From the NCBI GenBank assembly GCA_930633525.1, contig CAKNFP010000004.1, forward strand, positions 62,001 through 126,000: a stretch of DNA of 64,000 nucleotides, written 5' to 3'. The DNA comes from Hyphomicrobiales bacterium (GTDB lineage Bacteria > Pseudomonadota > Alphaproteobacteria > Rhizobiales > Beijerinckiaceae). Below are positions 53,101-60,894 of the stretch, piece by piece (position 1 is the stretch's first letter; each line of letters starts with the position of its first letter). A model generated the notes under the pieces. That model was not told where the DNA came from and did not search any database. It saw nothing but the letters and a program-made list of their open reading frames with translations. A program made the position numbers and the translations under genes.

Positions 53101-55248
53101 GCTTTCGAGCAGCAGATGATCCAGGACGAGCTCGAACTGTTCGAGACCCTGCTGACCAAGGTCGAGAGGGACGACCGCGTCTCGCGCAAGCGCCTCGAGC
53201 GCTTGAAGGAAGGGCTGAAGGAGCGGTTGGAGGCGCTCGCGACGCGCAAGGACGATCTCCTCACCATCGCCGAGATCGGCTTCGATCAGATTATCGTCGA
53301 CGAGGCGCAGGAGTTCAGAAAACTCTCCTTCGCCACCAACATGTCGACGCTGAAGGGCGTCGATCCGAACGGCTCGCAGCGCGCCTGGGATCTCTATGTG
53401 AAGTCGCGCTTCATCGAGACGAAGAACCCGGGCCGGGCGCTCGTCCTGGCCTCAGGGACTCCGATCACAAATACGCTCGGCGAGATGTTCTCGGTGCAGC
53501 GGCTGATGGACCATGCGGCGCTGCTGCAGCGTGGCCTGCACGAGTTCGATGCCTGGGCGAGCACGTTCGGCGACACCACGACCGAGCTCGAATTGCAGCC
53601 CTCCGGCAAATATAAGCCGGTTTCCCGCTTCGCCAGCTTCGTCAATGTGCCCGAGCTGATTGCGATGTTCCGCTCCTTCGCCGATGTCGTGATGCCTGAG
53701 GATCTGCGGCTGTATGTGAAGGTTCCGGCGATCGCGACCGGGCGGCGTCAGATCGTCACCGCCAAGCCGACGGGCGCGTTCAAGCGCTACCAGCTCCAGC
53801 TCGACGCCCGCATCAAGGCGATCGAGCAGCGTGACCGGCCGCCGGAGCCCGGCGACGACATTCTGCTCTCCGTCATCACCGATGGCCGCCATGCCGCGAT
53901 CGATCTGCGCCTGGTCGATGCCGACAACGACAATGAGCCCGACAACAAGCTCAACCGGATGATCGACACCGTCTTCCGCATCTGGCGGGAGACGCAAGCG
54001 CACAGGTACCTCCAGCCGGACGGCAAGCCCTACGAGCTGCCGGGCGCCGCGCAGATGATCTTCTCGGATCTCGGCACGATCAGCGTCGAGAAGATCAGGG
54101 GATTTTCCGCCTATCGCTGGGTCCGGGATGAGCTCGTTCGCCGCGGCGTGCCGGCGGCCGAAATCGCCTTCATGCAGGACTACAGGAAATCCGAGGCGAA
54201 GCAGCGGCTGTTCGGCGATATCCGCGCCGGCCGCGTTCGCGTCGTGATCGGTTCGTCCGAGACGATGGGGACCGGCGTCAACGCGCAGCTTAGGCTCAAG
54301 GCGCTGCACCATCTCGACGTGCCCTGGCTGCCATCGCAGATCGAGCAGCGGGAAGGTCGCATCGTCCGCCAGGGTAATCAGCACGATGTGGTCGAGATCT
54401 ATGCCTACGCCACCGAGGGCTCGCTCGATGCCACCATGTGGCAGAATAACGAGCGCAAGGCCCGCTTCATCGCCGCGGCGCTCTCGGGAGACACCTCGAT
54501 CCGCCGGCTCGAGGATCTCGGCGAGGGCCAGGCCAACCAGTTCGCCATGGCCAAGGCGATCGCGTCGGGCGACCAGCGGCTGATGCAGAAGGCGGGTCTC
54601 GAAGCCGACATCGCCCGACTCGAACGCCTGCGAGCTGCCCATCTCGATGATCAGCATGCCGTGCGCCGGCAGATCCGTGACGCGGAGCGCGACATCGACG
54701 TCTCGACCCGCCGTATCCCCGAGATCGGCGAGGACATCGAGCGCCTTGTTCCGACCGCTGGCGAGGCCTTCACGATGACCGTCACAGGCAAACAGTTCGC
54801 CGAGCGTAAAGAGGCGGGCAGGGCGCTCATGAAGGAGATCCTGACGCTCGTGCAGCGCCAGCACGAGGGCGAGGCCGTCATCGCGTCAATCGGCGGCTTC
54901 GAGCTCGCCTATTCCGGCGAGCGTTTCGGCCGCGACGGCTATCACTTCAGCACGATATTGCTGCGGACGAATTCCGAACAGGAGATCAACCTGCCCATGA
55001 CGGTGACGCCGCTCGGCGCCATCGCCCGCCTCGAACATGCGCTCGATGAGTTCGAGGTCGAACTGGAACGCTATCGCCAGCGCCTGGCGGATGCTAGGCG
55101 CCGGCTCGTCTCCTACCAGTCGCGTGGGGAGGGGGAGTTCGCCTTCGCCAATGAGCTCGGTGAGAAGCGCCGCCAGCTCATGGAGATCGAGCGAGCGCTT
55201 GCCCTTGATGTCGAGAGGAGCGGAGAGGGCAATGCGATTGCGGCTTAG
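50143..55248 (+). CDS. DarB-like N6-adenine methyltransferase/helicase fusion
   Basis: About 1,701 residues from ATG 50143 (AGGAG 8 bases upstream). The N-terminal third is an N6-methyltransferase: AdoMet loop VLEPGIGTGLFPAL near residue 194 and catalytic AIGNPPFSDRS near 260. The centre is a superfamily-2/SNF2-like helicase: HAVGAGKTMTM near 896, IIVDEAQEFRKL near 1,053, and motif VI region SSETMGTGVNAQ to IEQREGRIVRQGNQ near 1,375-1,405. The C-terminus is coiled-coil-rich. This architecture recalls phage P1 DarB, which protects incoming DNA from restriction, and similar plasmid proteins. It is the largest gene of the backbone. An antirestriction or DNA-modification role is inferred. Confidence 0.82.
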   Translation: MAQDDPFTIDLFGNTALSSGLGLGVTAFAGDFTVESNDDDDPEPPTPAPAVARQAVARPASAVARPRGSNFYLAGDRALAKGWKARARDNIRAIRLAAEIEAADRPATREEQAHLIRFTGFGASGLANGVFRRPGETAFRQSWEELGAELQDAVSEGDYASLARCTQYAHFTPEFIVRAIWAGLQRLGWRGGRVLEPGIGTGLFPALMPKSLRNVSHVTGVELDPVTARIARLLQPRARIIGGDFARTDLPASFDLAIGNPPFSDRSVRSDRTYRSLGLRLHDYFIARSIDLLKPGALAAFVTSSGTMDKGGSTAREHIARSADLIAAIRLPESSFRADAGTDVVVDVLFFRKRKVAEQEGDLSWLDLDEVQPASQDEGAIRVNRWFAQHPDFVLGTHGLTSGPFGESYTCLPRAGVDLSTALDAAIRLLPGALYDGEPSEIGFDLEDADDRDDADLPAGRYVREGSFFVDNARGLMQLIDGTPVAVQVRKGRSAEGIPEKQVRIIRKMIPIRDAVREVLKCQEQDRPWKDAQVRLRIAWSSFVRDFGPINHTTVSVTEDEDSGEVRETHRRPNIQPLLDDPDCWLVASIETYDLDTDTAKPGPIFSERVIAPPAAPVITSAADALAVVLNERGRVDLEHIAELLHQDVAGVIAELGDAIFQDPADGSWQTADAYLSGPVRDKLKAAEAAAALDPSFERNARALAEVQPADLGPSEITARLGAPWIPAADVVAFVKETMGAEIRIHHMPELASWTVEARQLGWAAAGTSEWGTDRRHAGELLADALNSRVPQIFDTVKDSDSERRVLSVVDTEAAKEKLQKIKTAFQAWVWSDPDRTDRLARVYNDRFNNIAPRKFDGSHLKLPGASGAFVLYGHQKRGIWRIIAAGSTYLAHAVGAGKTMTMAAGIMEQRRLGLIAKAMLVVPGHCLAQVAREFLALYPSARILVADETNFTKDKRARFLSRAATATWDAIIITHSAFRFIGVPSAFEQQMIQDELELFETLLTKVERDDRVSRKRLERLKEGLKERLEALATRKDDLLTIAEIGFDQIIVDEAQEFRKLSFATNMSTLKGVDPNGSQRAWDLYVKSRFIETKNPGRALVLASGTPITNTLGEMFSVQRLMDHAALLQRGLHEFDAWASTFGDTTTELELQPSGKYKPVSRFASFVNVPELIAMFRSFADVVMPEDLRLYVKVPAIATGRRQIVTAKPTGAFKRYQLQLDARIKAIEQRDRPPEPGDDILLSVITDGRHAAIDLRLVDADNDNEPDNKLNRMIDTVFRIWRETQAHRYLQPDGKPYELPGAAQMIFSDLGTISVEKIRGFSAYRWVRDELVRRGVPAAEIAFMQDYRKSEAKQRLFGDIRAGRVRVVIGSSETMGTGVNAQLRLKALHHLDVPWLPSQIEQREGRIVRQGNQHDVVEIYAYATEGSLDATMWQNNERKARFIAAALSGDTSIRRLEDLGEGQANQFAMAKAIASGDQRLMQKAGLEADIARLERLRAAHLDDQHAVRRQIRDAERDIDVSTRRIPEIGEDIERLVPTAGEAFTMTVTGKQFAERKEAGRALMKEILTLVQRQHEGEAVIASIGGFELAYSGERFGRDGYHFSTILLRTNSEQEINLPMTVTPLGAIARLEHALDEFEVELERYRQRLADARRRLVSYQSRGEGEFAFANELGEKRRQLMEIERALALDVERSGEGNAIAA

Positions 55249-55676
55249 GCGGCCGTCCCGCGCAGCTCTTCGACCAGCTCGGGGTGATGGTCGAGGAGAC
55301 GAAGCAACTGGCTGGTCGGGCCGCTCGGCTCGACCAGGCCACGCTCATATTTGTCGAACGCGTTCTCGCCGACCCTCAACAGGCCCCCTGCCTCGCGCTG
55401 CGACAGTCGCAGTTTCTCGCGGACCCGCTTGATGGTGGTCGGCGAGGGGATGCCCTCGATCTCTTCCTTCAGGTTGCGCAACGCCATGTCGGTGACAGCC
55501 ATGTCGTCGCCGACATGCACGCCCTCGTCACCATTCTCCGGATAGTAGCCCGGCAGCTCCACGGTGATGCTCTTGCCCTTGTAGCTGACGATGAAGGGAC
55601 GCACGTCGCGGCGCAGCGTCTCCCCGGTCTCCGGAGAGACCATCGTCTCGGGCAGCTTCTGCTTCGACAGCGCCAT
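55245..55676 (-). CDS. mqsA: MqsA-family antitoxin
   Basis: About 143 residues. The N-terminal part (TMVSPETGETLRRDVRPFIV) lacks the zinc-binding CxxC pairs of E. coli MqsA. The C-terminal Xre-type helix-turn-helix is clear (VREKLRLSQREAGGLLRVGE and NAFDKYERGLVEPSGPTSQL). It would bind the MqsR toxin and repress the operon through the palindrome at 55994. An ATG at 55682 overlaps the mqsR stop as ATGA; the ATG at 55676 has better RBS spacing. It converges on the DarB-like gene with a 4-base overlap. Confidence 0.85.
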   Translation of the reverse strand: MALSKQKLPETMVSPETGETLRRDVRPFIVSYKGKSITVELPGYYPENGDEGVHVGDDMAVTDMALRNLKEEIEGIPSPTTIKRVREKLRLSQREAGGLLRVGENAFDKYERGLVEPSGPTSQLLRLLDHHPELVEELRGTAA

Positions 55677-55678
55677 GG

Positions 55679-55984
55679 TCATTTCTCCTTGAACGACATC
55701 ACCGTGAACTCGGTGATGATGTCCGCCTGGAACTTGATGTAGAGCATCAGGCCCCGCGCCGGCACATGATAGACGTCCTGCAAGATGCGATGATCGGCGA
55801 AGGCCGTCATCGACTTGTAGAACATGCGCCGTTCAATCCCGACGATCGTCTCGGCCACGCCGGCCCGATCGAAGCCCAGCGCCGTCGCATCGCGTAGGGC
55901 GGACGACGTCATCGCGAACTGGTCGACCGATCCGAAGGCTGCCTTGATCGCTTCGAGATCATAGGTCGGGCGGCGCTTCTCCAT
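55679..55984 (-). CDS. mqsR: MqsR-family mRNA interferase toxin
   Basis: About 101 residues (MEKRRPTYDLEAIKAAFGSV, SALRDATALGFDRAGVAETI, FYKSMTAFADHRILQDVYHV, LMLYIKFQADIITEFTVMSF). This is the RelE-like MqsR fold that cleaves mRNA, typically at GCU. Toxin-first order is normal for mqsRA. GGAG sits 3 bases before ATG 55984; the frame could also start at 56002. The antitoxin follows with overlapping codons. Confidence 0.87.
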   Translation of the reverse strand: MEKRRPTYDLEAIKAAFGSVDQFAMTSSALRDATALGFDRAGVAETIVGIERRMFYKSMTAFADHRILQDVYHVPARGLMLYIKFQADIITEFTVMSFKEK

Positions 55985-55993
55985 GGCTCCATA

Positions 55994-56012
55994 TGCCACC
56001 ATTAAGGTGGCA
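55994..56012. promoter_or_regulatory. mqsRA operator palindrome
   Basis: TGCCACC (55994-56000) and GGTGGCA (56006-56012) are exact inverse repeats around ATTAA, ending 9 bases before the mqsR start on the minus strand. The known MqsA site is also a short palindrome with an AGGT half, so this is the likely autoregulatory site. Confidence 0.7.
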
Positions 56013-56274
56013 ATTCAAGAAGGGGGAAGAAGGAGGAAAGAAGGGTTCCGTCGCGGATCGGCAGGACCGGCAGCGCTGACGCTCAAGCGCCGCGGTCGCG
56101 ATCCCCGCCCGTCATCCTCGCAGGGCTTCCAGCCCCGCTCGGCCATCCGGCCAGTGATGCTCCGCCGCAATTGTGCCGGCCCGCCCGCTCCGCGGGCCGG
56201 GAGGTGTCTTCGGGAAGAAGACGGAAAAGGACCGGCGAAGGGCCGCGTCCGGCAACCTCTTATGGAGCATCTCC

Positions 56275-57960
56275 ATGCATCTCACCAAAGTCGATCCGCG
56301 CGCGCTGAAGGACAATCCCGATCGCTCGCGCCAGACGAAATCCTCACCCCAGGCGGACGCGTTGCTGCTGGCGACGATCAAGGCGGTCGGCGTCGTGCAG
56401 CCGCCCGTCATCGCGCCCGAAACGGGCGGCGGCAACGGCTTCATCATCGACTCTGGCCACCGGCGCGTGAAACAGGCCATCGCCGCAGGCCTCGAAGAAA
56501 TCGATGTCATCGTGGTCGAGCCCTTCAATGACAACGGTGCCATGCGCTCGATGGTCGAGAACCTCGCCAGGGAGGCCCTCAATCCGGTCGATCTCTGGCG
56601 CTCAATCGAACGGCTTATTGCCCTCGGCTGGACCGAGGAAGCGACCGCCATCGCGCTCGCTTTGCCGGTGCGCCAGATCAAAAAGCTGCGCTTGCTCGCC
56701 AACGTTCTGCCCGCGATGCTCGACCAGATGGCCAAGGGCGACATGCCTGACGAGCGTCAGCTTCGGACGATCGCCGTGGCCGCGCTCGATGAGCAGAAGG
56801 AGGTCTGGAAGAAGCACAAGCCGTCCAAGGGCGATCCGCAGGTGTCGTGGTGGAGCGTCGCCCAGGCGCTGCAGAAGAAGCGAATGTATGCGCGCGATGC
56901 CAGCTTCGGTGATGATCTCGCCCAGGCTTACGGCATCGAATGGGCGGAGGACCTGTTCGCGCCGGGTGATCAGGACAATCGCTATACCACCAATGTTGAG
57001 GCCTTCCTCGGTGCCCAGCAGGAATGGATGACCAACAACCTTCCCAAGAAGGGGATCATCACCGAGGTCAACAGCTGGGGCCAGGCCGAATTGCCCAAGA
57101 AGGCCGAGCGTGTTCACGGCAAGCCGGGCAAGGGCGATTGCACGGCGATGTATCTGGATCGCGAAGGCCGGGTTCAGGCCGTGCATTACCGCATGCCTGA
57201 CGTGAAGAAGCCGAAGGGGAATTCGGCCGATGGCTCCGATGTCGCGGACGACGGTGGTGTCGGGTCCGTCGCCAAGCCTCGTCCCGACGTCACCCGCAAG
57301 GGCATCGAGATGATCGGCGACTATCGCACCGATGCGCTGCATGAGGCGCTCGGCCGGGCTCCGATCGAGGATGACACGCTGATGGCGTTGCTGATCCTCG
57401 CCTTCACCGGTCAGAACGTCTCGGTTACGACCGGCGCCGGCGGCGTCTATTACGGGCACAGCCGGCTGGCGCGGCACGCGGTGGCGCTGTTCGACGCTGA
57501 AGGTCATCTGGCCTGCGATGTAGACACGCTCCGCATCGCGGCGCGCTCGATGCTGATCGAGGTGCTCTCGTGTCGGGAGAATGCGACCAAGAGCGGAATC
57601 GTCGCCCGGGTCGCCGGTGAGACGATCGGTGCGAATGCGTTCCTGCCGAATATGGGCACGGATGATTTCCTGTCGTGCCTGTCGCGCCCGGCGCTGGAGG
57701 CGTCCTGCAAGGACACGCCGGTGCTGCCCCGCCAGCGCGTGCGGGACACCCGCGCGGCGCTCGTCGAGCACTACAAGGAGGGGCATTTCGTTCATTCCGC
57801 GGCACGCTTCGCGCCGGACGAGGCCGAACTCTCCAAGTGGCTCTCGTCCAACGCTGTCGCCGCCAATGACGACGAAGAGGGTGAGGAGGCGGCCGAAGAG
57901 GCGATCGGCGAGGATCCGGCCGACCAGGAGCCCGGCGAATTCCTCGACGCTGCCGAGTAG
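56275..57960 (+). CDS. ParB/Spo0J-like nuclease-domain protein
   Basis: About 561 residues. The ParB N-terminal domain occupies roughly residues 1-100: KVDPRALKDNPDRSRQ, then IIDSGHRRVKQAIAAGLEEI and MVENLAREALNPVDLWRSIE. A helix-turn-helix-like segment (LIALGWTEEATAIALALPVR) follows. The long remainder is unlike chromosomal ParB, and the C-terminal tail is strongly acidic. No parA is adjacent. Such solo ParB-like proteins are common on integrative elements and may bind DNA for maintenance or transfer. Bases 56013-56274 upstream are GC-rich leader without a gene. Confidence 0.83.
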   Translation: MHLTKVDPRALKDNPDRSRQTKSSPQADALLLATIKAVGVVQPPVIAPETGGGNGFIIDSGHRRVKQAIAAGLEEIDVIVVEPFNDNGAMRSMVENLAREALNPVDLWRSIERLIALGWTEEATAIALALPVRQIKKLRLLANVLPAMLDQMAKGDMPDERQLRTIAVAALDEQKEVWKKHKPSKGDPQVSWWSVAQALQKKRMYARDASFGDDLAQAYGIEWAEDLFAPGDQDNRYTTNVEAFLGAQQEWMTNNLPKKGIITEVNSWGQAELPKKAERVHGKPGKGDCTAMYLDREGRVQAVHYRMPDVKKPKGNSADGSDVADDGGVGSVAKPRPDVTRKGIEMIGDYRTDALHEALGRAPIEDDTLMALLILAFTGQNVSVTTGAGGVYYGHSRLARHAVALFDAEGHLACDVDTLRIAARSMLIEVLSCRENATKSGIVARVAGETIGANAFLPNMGTDDFLSCLSRPALEASCKDTPVLPRQRVRDTRAALVEHYKEGHFVHSAARFAPDEAELSKWLSSNAVAANDDEEGEEAAEEAIGEDPADQEPGEFLDAAE

Positions 57961-57990
57961 CGCCTCGCCATCCTTTTCCGAACGACATCC

Positions 57991-58025
57991 CGCCGCCGGC
58001 CATGCCGGCGGCGCTTTCGTTTTCA
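57991..58025 (+). terminator. Terminator after parB-like gene
   Basis: GCCGCCGGC (57992-58000) and GCCGGCGGC (58004-58012) form a 9-bp stem with a CAT loop, followed by GCTTTCGTTTTC. It is well placed 31 bases after the ParB-like stop. Confidence 0.7.
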
Positions 58026-58047
58026 CTGCACGCGCACGAGGTCTTCC

Positions 58048-58521
58048 ATGTCAGCGCACACCATCTTCGACAACGCACCCCTCGGCTCGATCGTTGCCTG
58101 GTCGGACGGTACGCCGCGGCCGCCGGACCGCCATCGCAAGAAGCTGTCGGCCTGGCAGAGCCAGAACAGTCAGGGGCGCCTGATCCAGAAGCAGGGCACG
58201 CGAAGCGTCGGCAACGTCACGCTTTCGGCGAGCTTCACTCTGCACGAGGCGGATCTCGGGACGGGCGGCGTCATCGCCATCCGCATTCATCGCTCCTTCT
58301 CGCTGGAATCGCGGCTGAAATTCACGATCCTCGAGCGTCCGGCGGTCGGGTCGGTGCGTGTGTTCAGCCATGCCGGCCCGGCGGCCGAACTCGTGCACCT
58401 CGCCGCGCATCGCGCCGCGGCCGAGGAATGGCTCTCGCGCTACGGATATCCCCGCGCTGTTCTTGAAGCGGTTACGGCCGATGAGGTGGGCGCTGATATC
58501 GTCGAGGGGAGGGCAGCATGA
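58048..58521 (+). CDS. Conserved hypothetical backbone protein
   Basis: The 157-residue soluble protein starts MSAHTIFDNAPLGSIVAWSD. It has a basic region (PPDRHRKKLSAWQSQNSQGR) and a beta-rich middle (GNVTLSASFTLHEADLGTGG, VIAIRIHRSFSLESRLKFTI). No domain is recognised. It overlaps the next gene by 4 bases (ATGA), and the following gene overlaps likewise, so three genes form a coupled set. Confidence 0.65.
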   Translation: MSAHTIFDNAPLGSIVAWSDGTPRPPDRHRKKLSAWQSQNSQGRLIQKQGTRSVGNVTLSASFTLHEADLGTGGVIAIRIHRSFSLESRLKFTILERPAVGSVRVFSHAGPAAELVHLAAHRAAAEEWLSRYGYPRAVLEAVTADEVGADIVEGRAA

Positions 58522-59402
58522 GCGCGCCTCCCTCTGAGAACGCGGCAGCCGGCACCGAGGCTTTCCCTCCGGTCGAATTCGGCCGTTGCAGCGAGGGCTT
58601 CCCGGTTGCGCGCGTGGGCGACAACGCCTTCGCGATGCTGCAGGGGCGCGACCGCCGACATTATCTCGCATCCGGCTGGCGGATCAGCCGGCCGCTTGCG
58701 AAATGGCGGCAGTCCGATTTCTACGGCCATGGTGCGGAGCTCTCCGACGAGGCGGCGTTTCGCGCCAGGGTCGCGGAGAACGCCGAGCATCAGCACGAGC
58801 GCAAGGCGCTCGGGCGTCGCGAGGTTCATTCCCGCGCGCGCACGCCATGGGGCACATCGCAGGGGGCGGTGATCTATACCGAGGGCGTCATCTGCCATTC
58901 GATGGCAGGACATGGCGGCTTTCAGCTGTCAGCCGAACGCAACTGCATGGTTCACCCCGTGCTGCGGCTGCCCGGCGGCTACTATGAGGAGGATGAAGCC
59001 TGGGCGATCGTCGCGATCACCTTTCCGAATCTCTTCACCGGCTTCGAGCGGCGCTGCGCGGAGCGTACGCTGAAGGATAGCTGGCCCGACGCCTGGGAGG
59101 TGATCTCCGGGACTGTTTTGCAGCAGGCTGAGTCCGTCGAGAAAGACCGCCGCGCTTTCGAGCGGGAGCATACCGAGGACTGGATCGTGGTCTCGGCGAT
59201 CACGTCCGACCATCAGCAGGGCTTCGTCGAATGCGTCGCGGCGCTCGGCGGCAAGCGTGGACGCGGTGCGGAGGAGCGGCGTTTTCTGGTTCCCGCCGAC
59301 GAATACAAGGTCGGCCGCTTCGGCTTCGTGATCGATCCGGACCGTCACCAGGTCTATGGCGGGCCATCGGATTTCATCGGCTGGCAGGGGAGGTCGCCAT
59401 GA
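58518..59402 (+). CDS. Hypothetical protein, DUF7007-like
   Basis: The 294-residue protein has blocks RTPWGTSQGAVIYTEGVICH, SMAGHGGFQLSAERN, LPGGYYEEDEAWAIVAITFP and LFTGFERRCAERTLKDSWPD. These recall the DUF7007 family on rhizobial mobile elements, recognised from memory. No transmembrane segment or catalytic motif is evident. It is coupled to its neighbours on both sides by 4-base overlaps. Confidence 0.6.
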   Translation: MSAPPSENAAAGTEAFPPVEFGRCSEGFPVARVGDNAFAMLQGRDRRHYLASGWRISRPLAKWRQSDFYGHGAELSDEAAFRARVAENAEHQHERKALGRREVHSRARTPWGTSQGAVIYTEGVICHSMAGHGGFQLSAERNCMVHPVLRLPGGYYEEDEAWAIVAITFPNLFTGFERRCAERTLKDSWPDAWEVISGTVLQQAESVEKDRRAFEREHTEDWIVVSAITSDHQQGFVECVAALGGKRGRGAEERRFLVPADEYKVGRFGFVIDPDRHQVYGGPSDFIGWQGRSP

Positions 59403-59770
59403 GCCCTTCCCAGGATCGCCGCGTGCAGCTGTTCCGGATGGAAGCGGCTCGCCGACAGACGCAGCGCCAGCTCGACATCATCCAGCGGCAGATCACGCGG
59501 CGCATGACGGCGCTGATTCCCACACTCCAGCCGCGTCGAACCAGCTACCGGCGGGGTAAGCCGCCTGATCCGCGCGCCTTCCTAGAACGCTACCGCTCGA
59601 ACCTCGCCGCGCTGACCGCGGAGCGGCAGCCCGAAATCGATGCGCTCTCGCGCAAGCTCGTGCGGCAGGACCGGGCGATCGCCGCGCTGCGAGAGCGCCG
59701 GGGAACTTCGCTGCCTTCAGGACATGGGTACAGCGAAGCGGGCCGGATCATACCGTCATGCCGCGCATGA
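59399..59770 (+). CDS. Small Arg-rich hypothetical protein
   Basis: About 123 residues starting MSPSQDRRVQLFRMEAARRQ. It is predicted mostly helical and basic, with heptad-like segments (QLDIIQRQITRRMTALIP and LAALTAERQPEIDALSRKLV). No family is recognised. It begins in an ATGA overlap with the upstream gene and ends 21 bases before the convergent vapC stop. Confidence 0.6.
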   Translation: MSPSQDRRVQLFRMEAARRQTQRQLDIIQRQITRRMTALIPTLQPRRTSYRRGKPPDPRAFLERYRSNLAALTAERQPEIDALSRKLVRQDRAIAALRERRGTSLPSGHGYSEAGRIIPSCRA

Positions 59771-59790
59771 TGCATCCGGGCGGTAGTGCA

Positions 59791-60225
59791 TTACCAGCCC
59801 AGATCGGTTTCCGCGAAGTCATCGCCCTTATAGGCGACCTTGATCCGGTAGGCCTTGGCACAGGCGTAGGAGAAGCAATCGCCCAGGTTCAGCCTGGCGG
59901 GATGATTGACGATCTTGCCGAACCGCTGGGCCGCATCGAGGGCCTTCGTGCCGACGTCGCCAGAGATCATGGCCTCCTTCGCTTCGATATCGGCAATGAA
60001 CTGATCGACGAGCTGCCGGGCCTGTGCCAGCATGTCAGGCGTCGCGGACTTGTCGCGGCCTTTGGCCTCGGCCATCCGCCGCGTCAGGGACAGCGCCGCT
60101 TCCATTCGCACGACAGCCGACACGTAAAACGGTCCGTCATGCTCGCCGAGCCTGTCCATCAGATTGCCGGCGTCGCTCTCCTGCGCGAGGATGGCGACGA
60201 TGACCGACGCGTCGACGAACAGCAT
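59791..60225 (-). CDS. vapC: VapC-type PIN-domain RNase toxin
   Basis: About 144 residues from ATG 60225. Acidic PIN-domain metal ligands are visible in LFVDASVIVAILAQE (Asp), VVRMEAALSL (Glu), LNLGDCFSYACAKA (Asp) and KGDDFAETD (Asp). It cleaves RNA, commonly tRNA or rRNA, when unbound. Its ATG overlaps the vapB stop (TGATG), coupling translation. It is complete and probably functional. Confidence 0.92.
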   Translation of the reverse strand: MLFVDASVIVAILAQESDAGNLMDRLGEHDGPFYVSAVVRMEAALSLTRRMAEAKGRDKSATPDMLAQARQLVDQFIADIEAKEAMISGDVGTKALDAAQRFGKIVNHPARLNLGDCFSYACAKAYRIKVAYKGDDFAETDLGW

Positions 60226-60464
60226 CAGTCCTCGCCCCACATCTCGTCGGTTTCGCGCTTGTGATCGCCGGGCGCGAATGGACCTGCCGCCCGCGCCATG
60301 GCGAGGGACTTGGCAAGCCGATCTCGCATCGGCAGACTGCCTTTTCGATGGGCGATTTCGTGCTTGAGGGCGGTTTTGACGGCCTCGACCTTGGAGGTCC
60401 TGGTAAGGCCGACGAGTTCCGCGGTCAGCTTATCGACCTCCGGATCCTTGATATAGAGAGGCAT
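60225..60464 (-). CDS. vapB: VapB-type antitoxin
   Basis: The 79-residue protein (MPLYIKDPEVDKLTAELVGL, TSKVEAVKTALKHEI) is of the Rv0623/PSK-like VapB class. It has an N-terminal strand for DNA binding and a C-terminal toxin-wrapping tail rich in Glu/Asp. It inhibits VapC and represses the operon. The start is immediately next to a 12-bp inverted repeat, so the antitoxin would block its own translation-start region and promoter. Confidence 0.9.
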   Translation of the reverse strand: MPLYIKDPEVDKLTAELVGLTRTSKVEAVKTALKHEIAHRKGSLPMRDRLAKSLAMARAAGPFAPGDHKRETDEMWGED

Positions 60465-60465
60465 G

Positions 60466-60499
60466 GAGCATATCCTTTTGAGGATATAAGGATATGCTC
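60466..60499. promoter_or_regulatory. vapBC operator, 12-bp perfect inverted repeat
   Basis: GAGCATATCCTT (60466-60477) and AAGGATATGCTC (60488-60499) are exact inverse copies with a 10-base spacer. The spacer itself contains another GGATAT, giving three half-sites. It begins 1 base upstream of the vapB ATG (minus strand). Confidence 0.8.
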
Positions 60500-60589
60500 G
60501 TTTTGATATCCCGGCAAGTTTCCGCGTTGGGAATCGTTCACGACAGGGGGCTGGGTCAGACGCTCCCGGACATGTCTGAAGGGGGAACC

Positions 60590-60826
60590 ATGAGGCGCAT
60601 CGAGATCGAGATTTCCGAGGCGGAAGCCGCTCTCCTTGAGCAATTGGCGGCGCGCTGCTCGGAGATCAACAAGGAGCGCGAGGGAGCGACGTCGCACGGT
60701 GAACTCACCGTCGAAGGCTTAATTACGATGCTGACTGAGGATGCCGCCACCGTCATTCGACGCCCCGGCTCGTGGGAAGGATCGAACATGCACACGGTGC
60801 TGACGGCGCACGGATACGATGTCTGA
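60590..60826 (+). CDS. Small hypothetical protein
   Basis: 78 residues (MRRIEIEISEAEAALLEQLA, HGELTVEGLITMLTEDAATV, RPGSWEGSNMHTVLTAHGYD). GAAGGGGGAACC gives a strong RBS. The first strand plus helix resembles ribbon-helix-helix-type small proteins, but this is not certain. A 22-codon frame (60819-60887) starts inside its stop as a possible coupled peptide. Confidence 0.55.
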   Translation: MRRIEIEISEAEAALLEQLAARCSEINKEREGATSHGELTVEGLITMLTEDAATVIRRPGSWEGSNMHTVLTAHGYDV

Positions 60827-60844
60827 CAAGCGGCGGCCAGCCAC

Positions 60845-60865
60845 CTATAGCGGTGGAAGCTATAG
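60845..60865. promoter_or_regulatory. Inverted repeat upstream of Xre remnant
   Basis: CTATAGC (60845-60851) and GCTATAG (60859-60865) are exact inverse copies around GGTGGAA. The site lies about 30 bases before the helix-turn-helix remnant and may be its old operator. Confidence 0.45.
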
Positions 60866-60894
60866 CGCCGATTGGAATCGATGGTGACGAAAGC

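Noticed and set aside
53452..54864. 470-codon minus-strand frame inside the helicase part of the DarB-like gene
   Set aside because: It is antisense to conserved helicase motifs, with composition typical of a shadow frame.
56275..57960. Complete parABS partition locus
   Set aside because: A ParB-like protein is present but there is no ParA ATPase gene beside it and no repeated parS-like palindrome was found.
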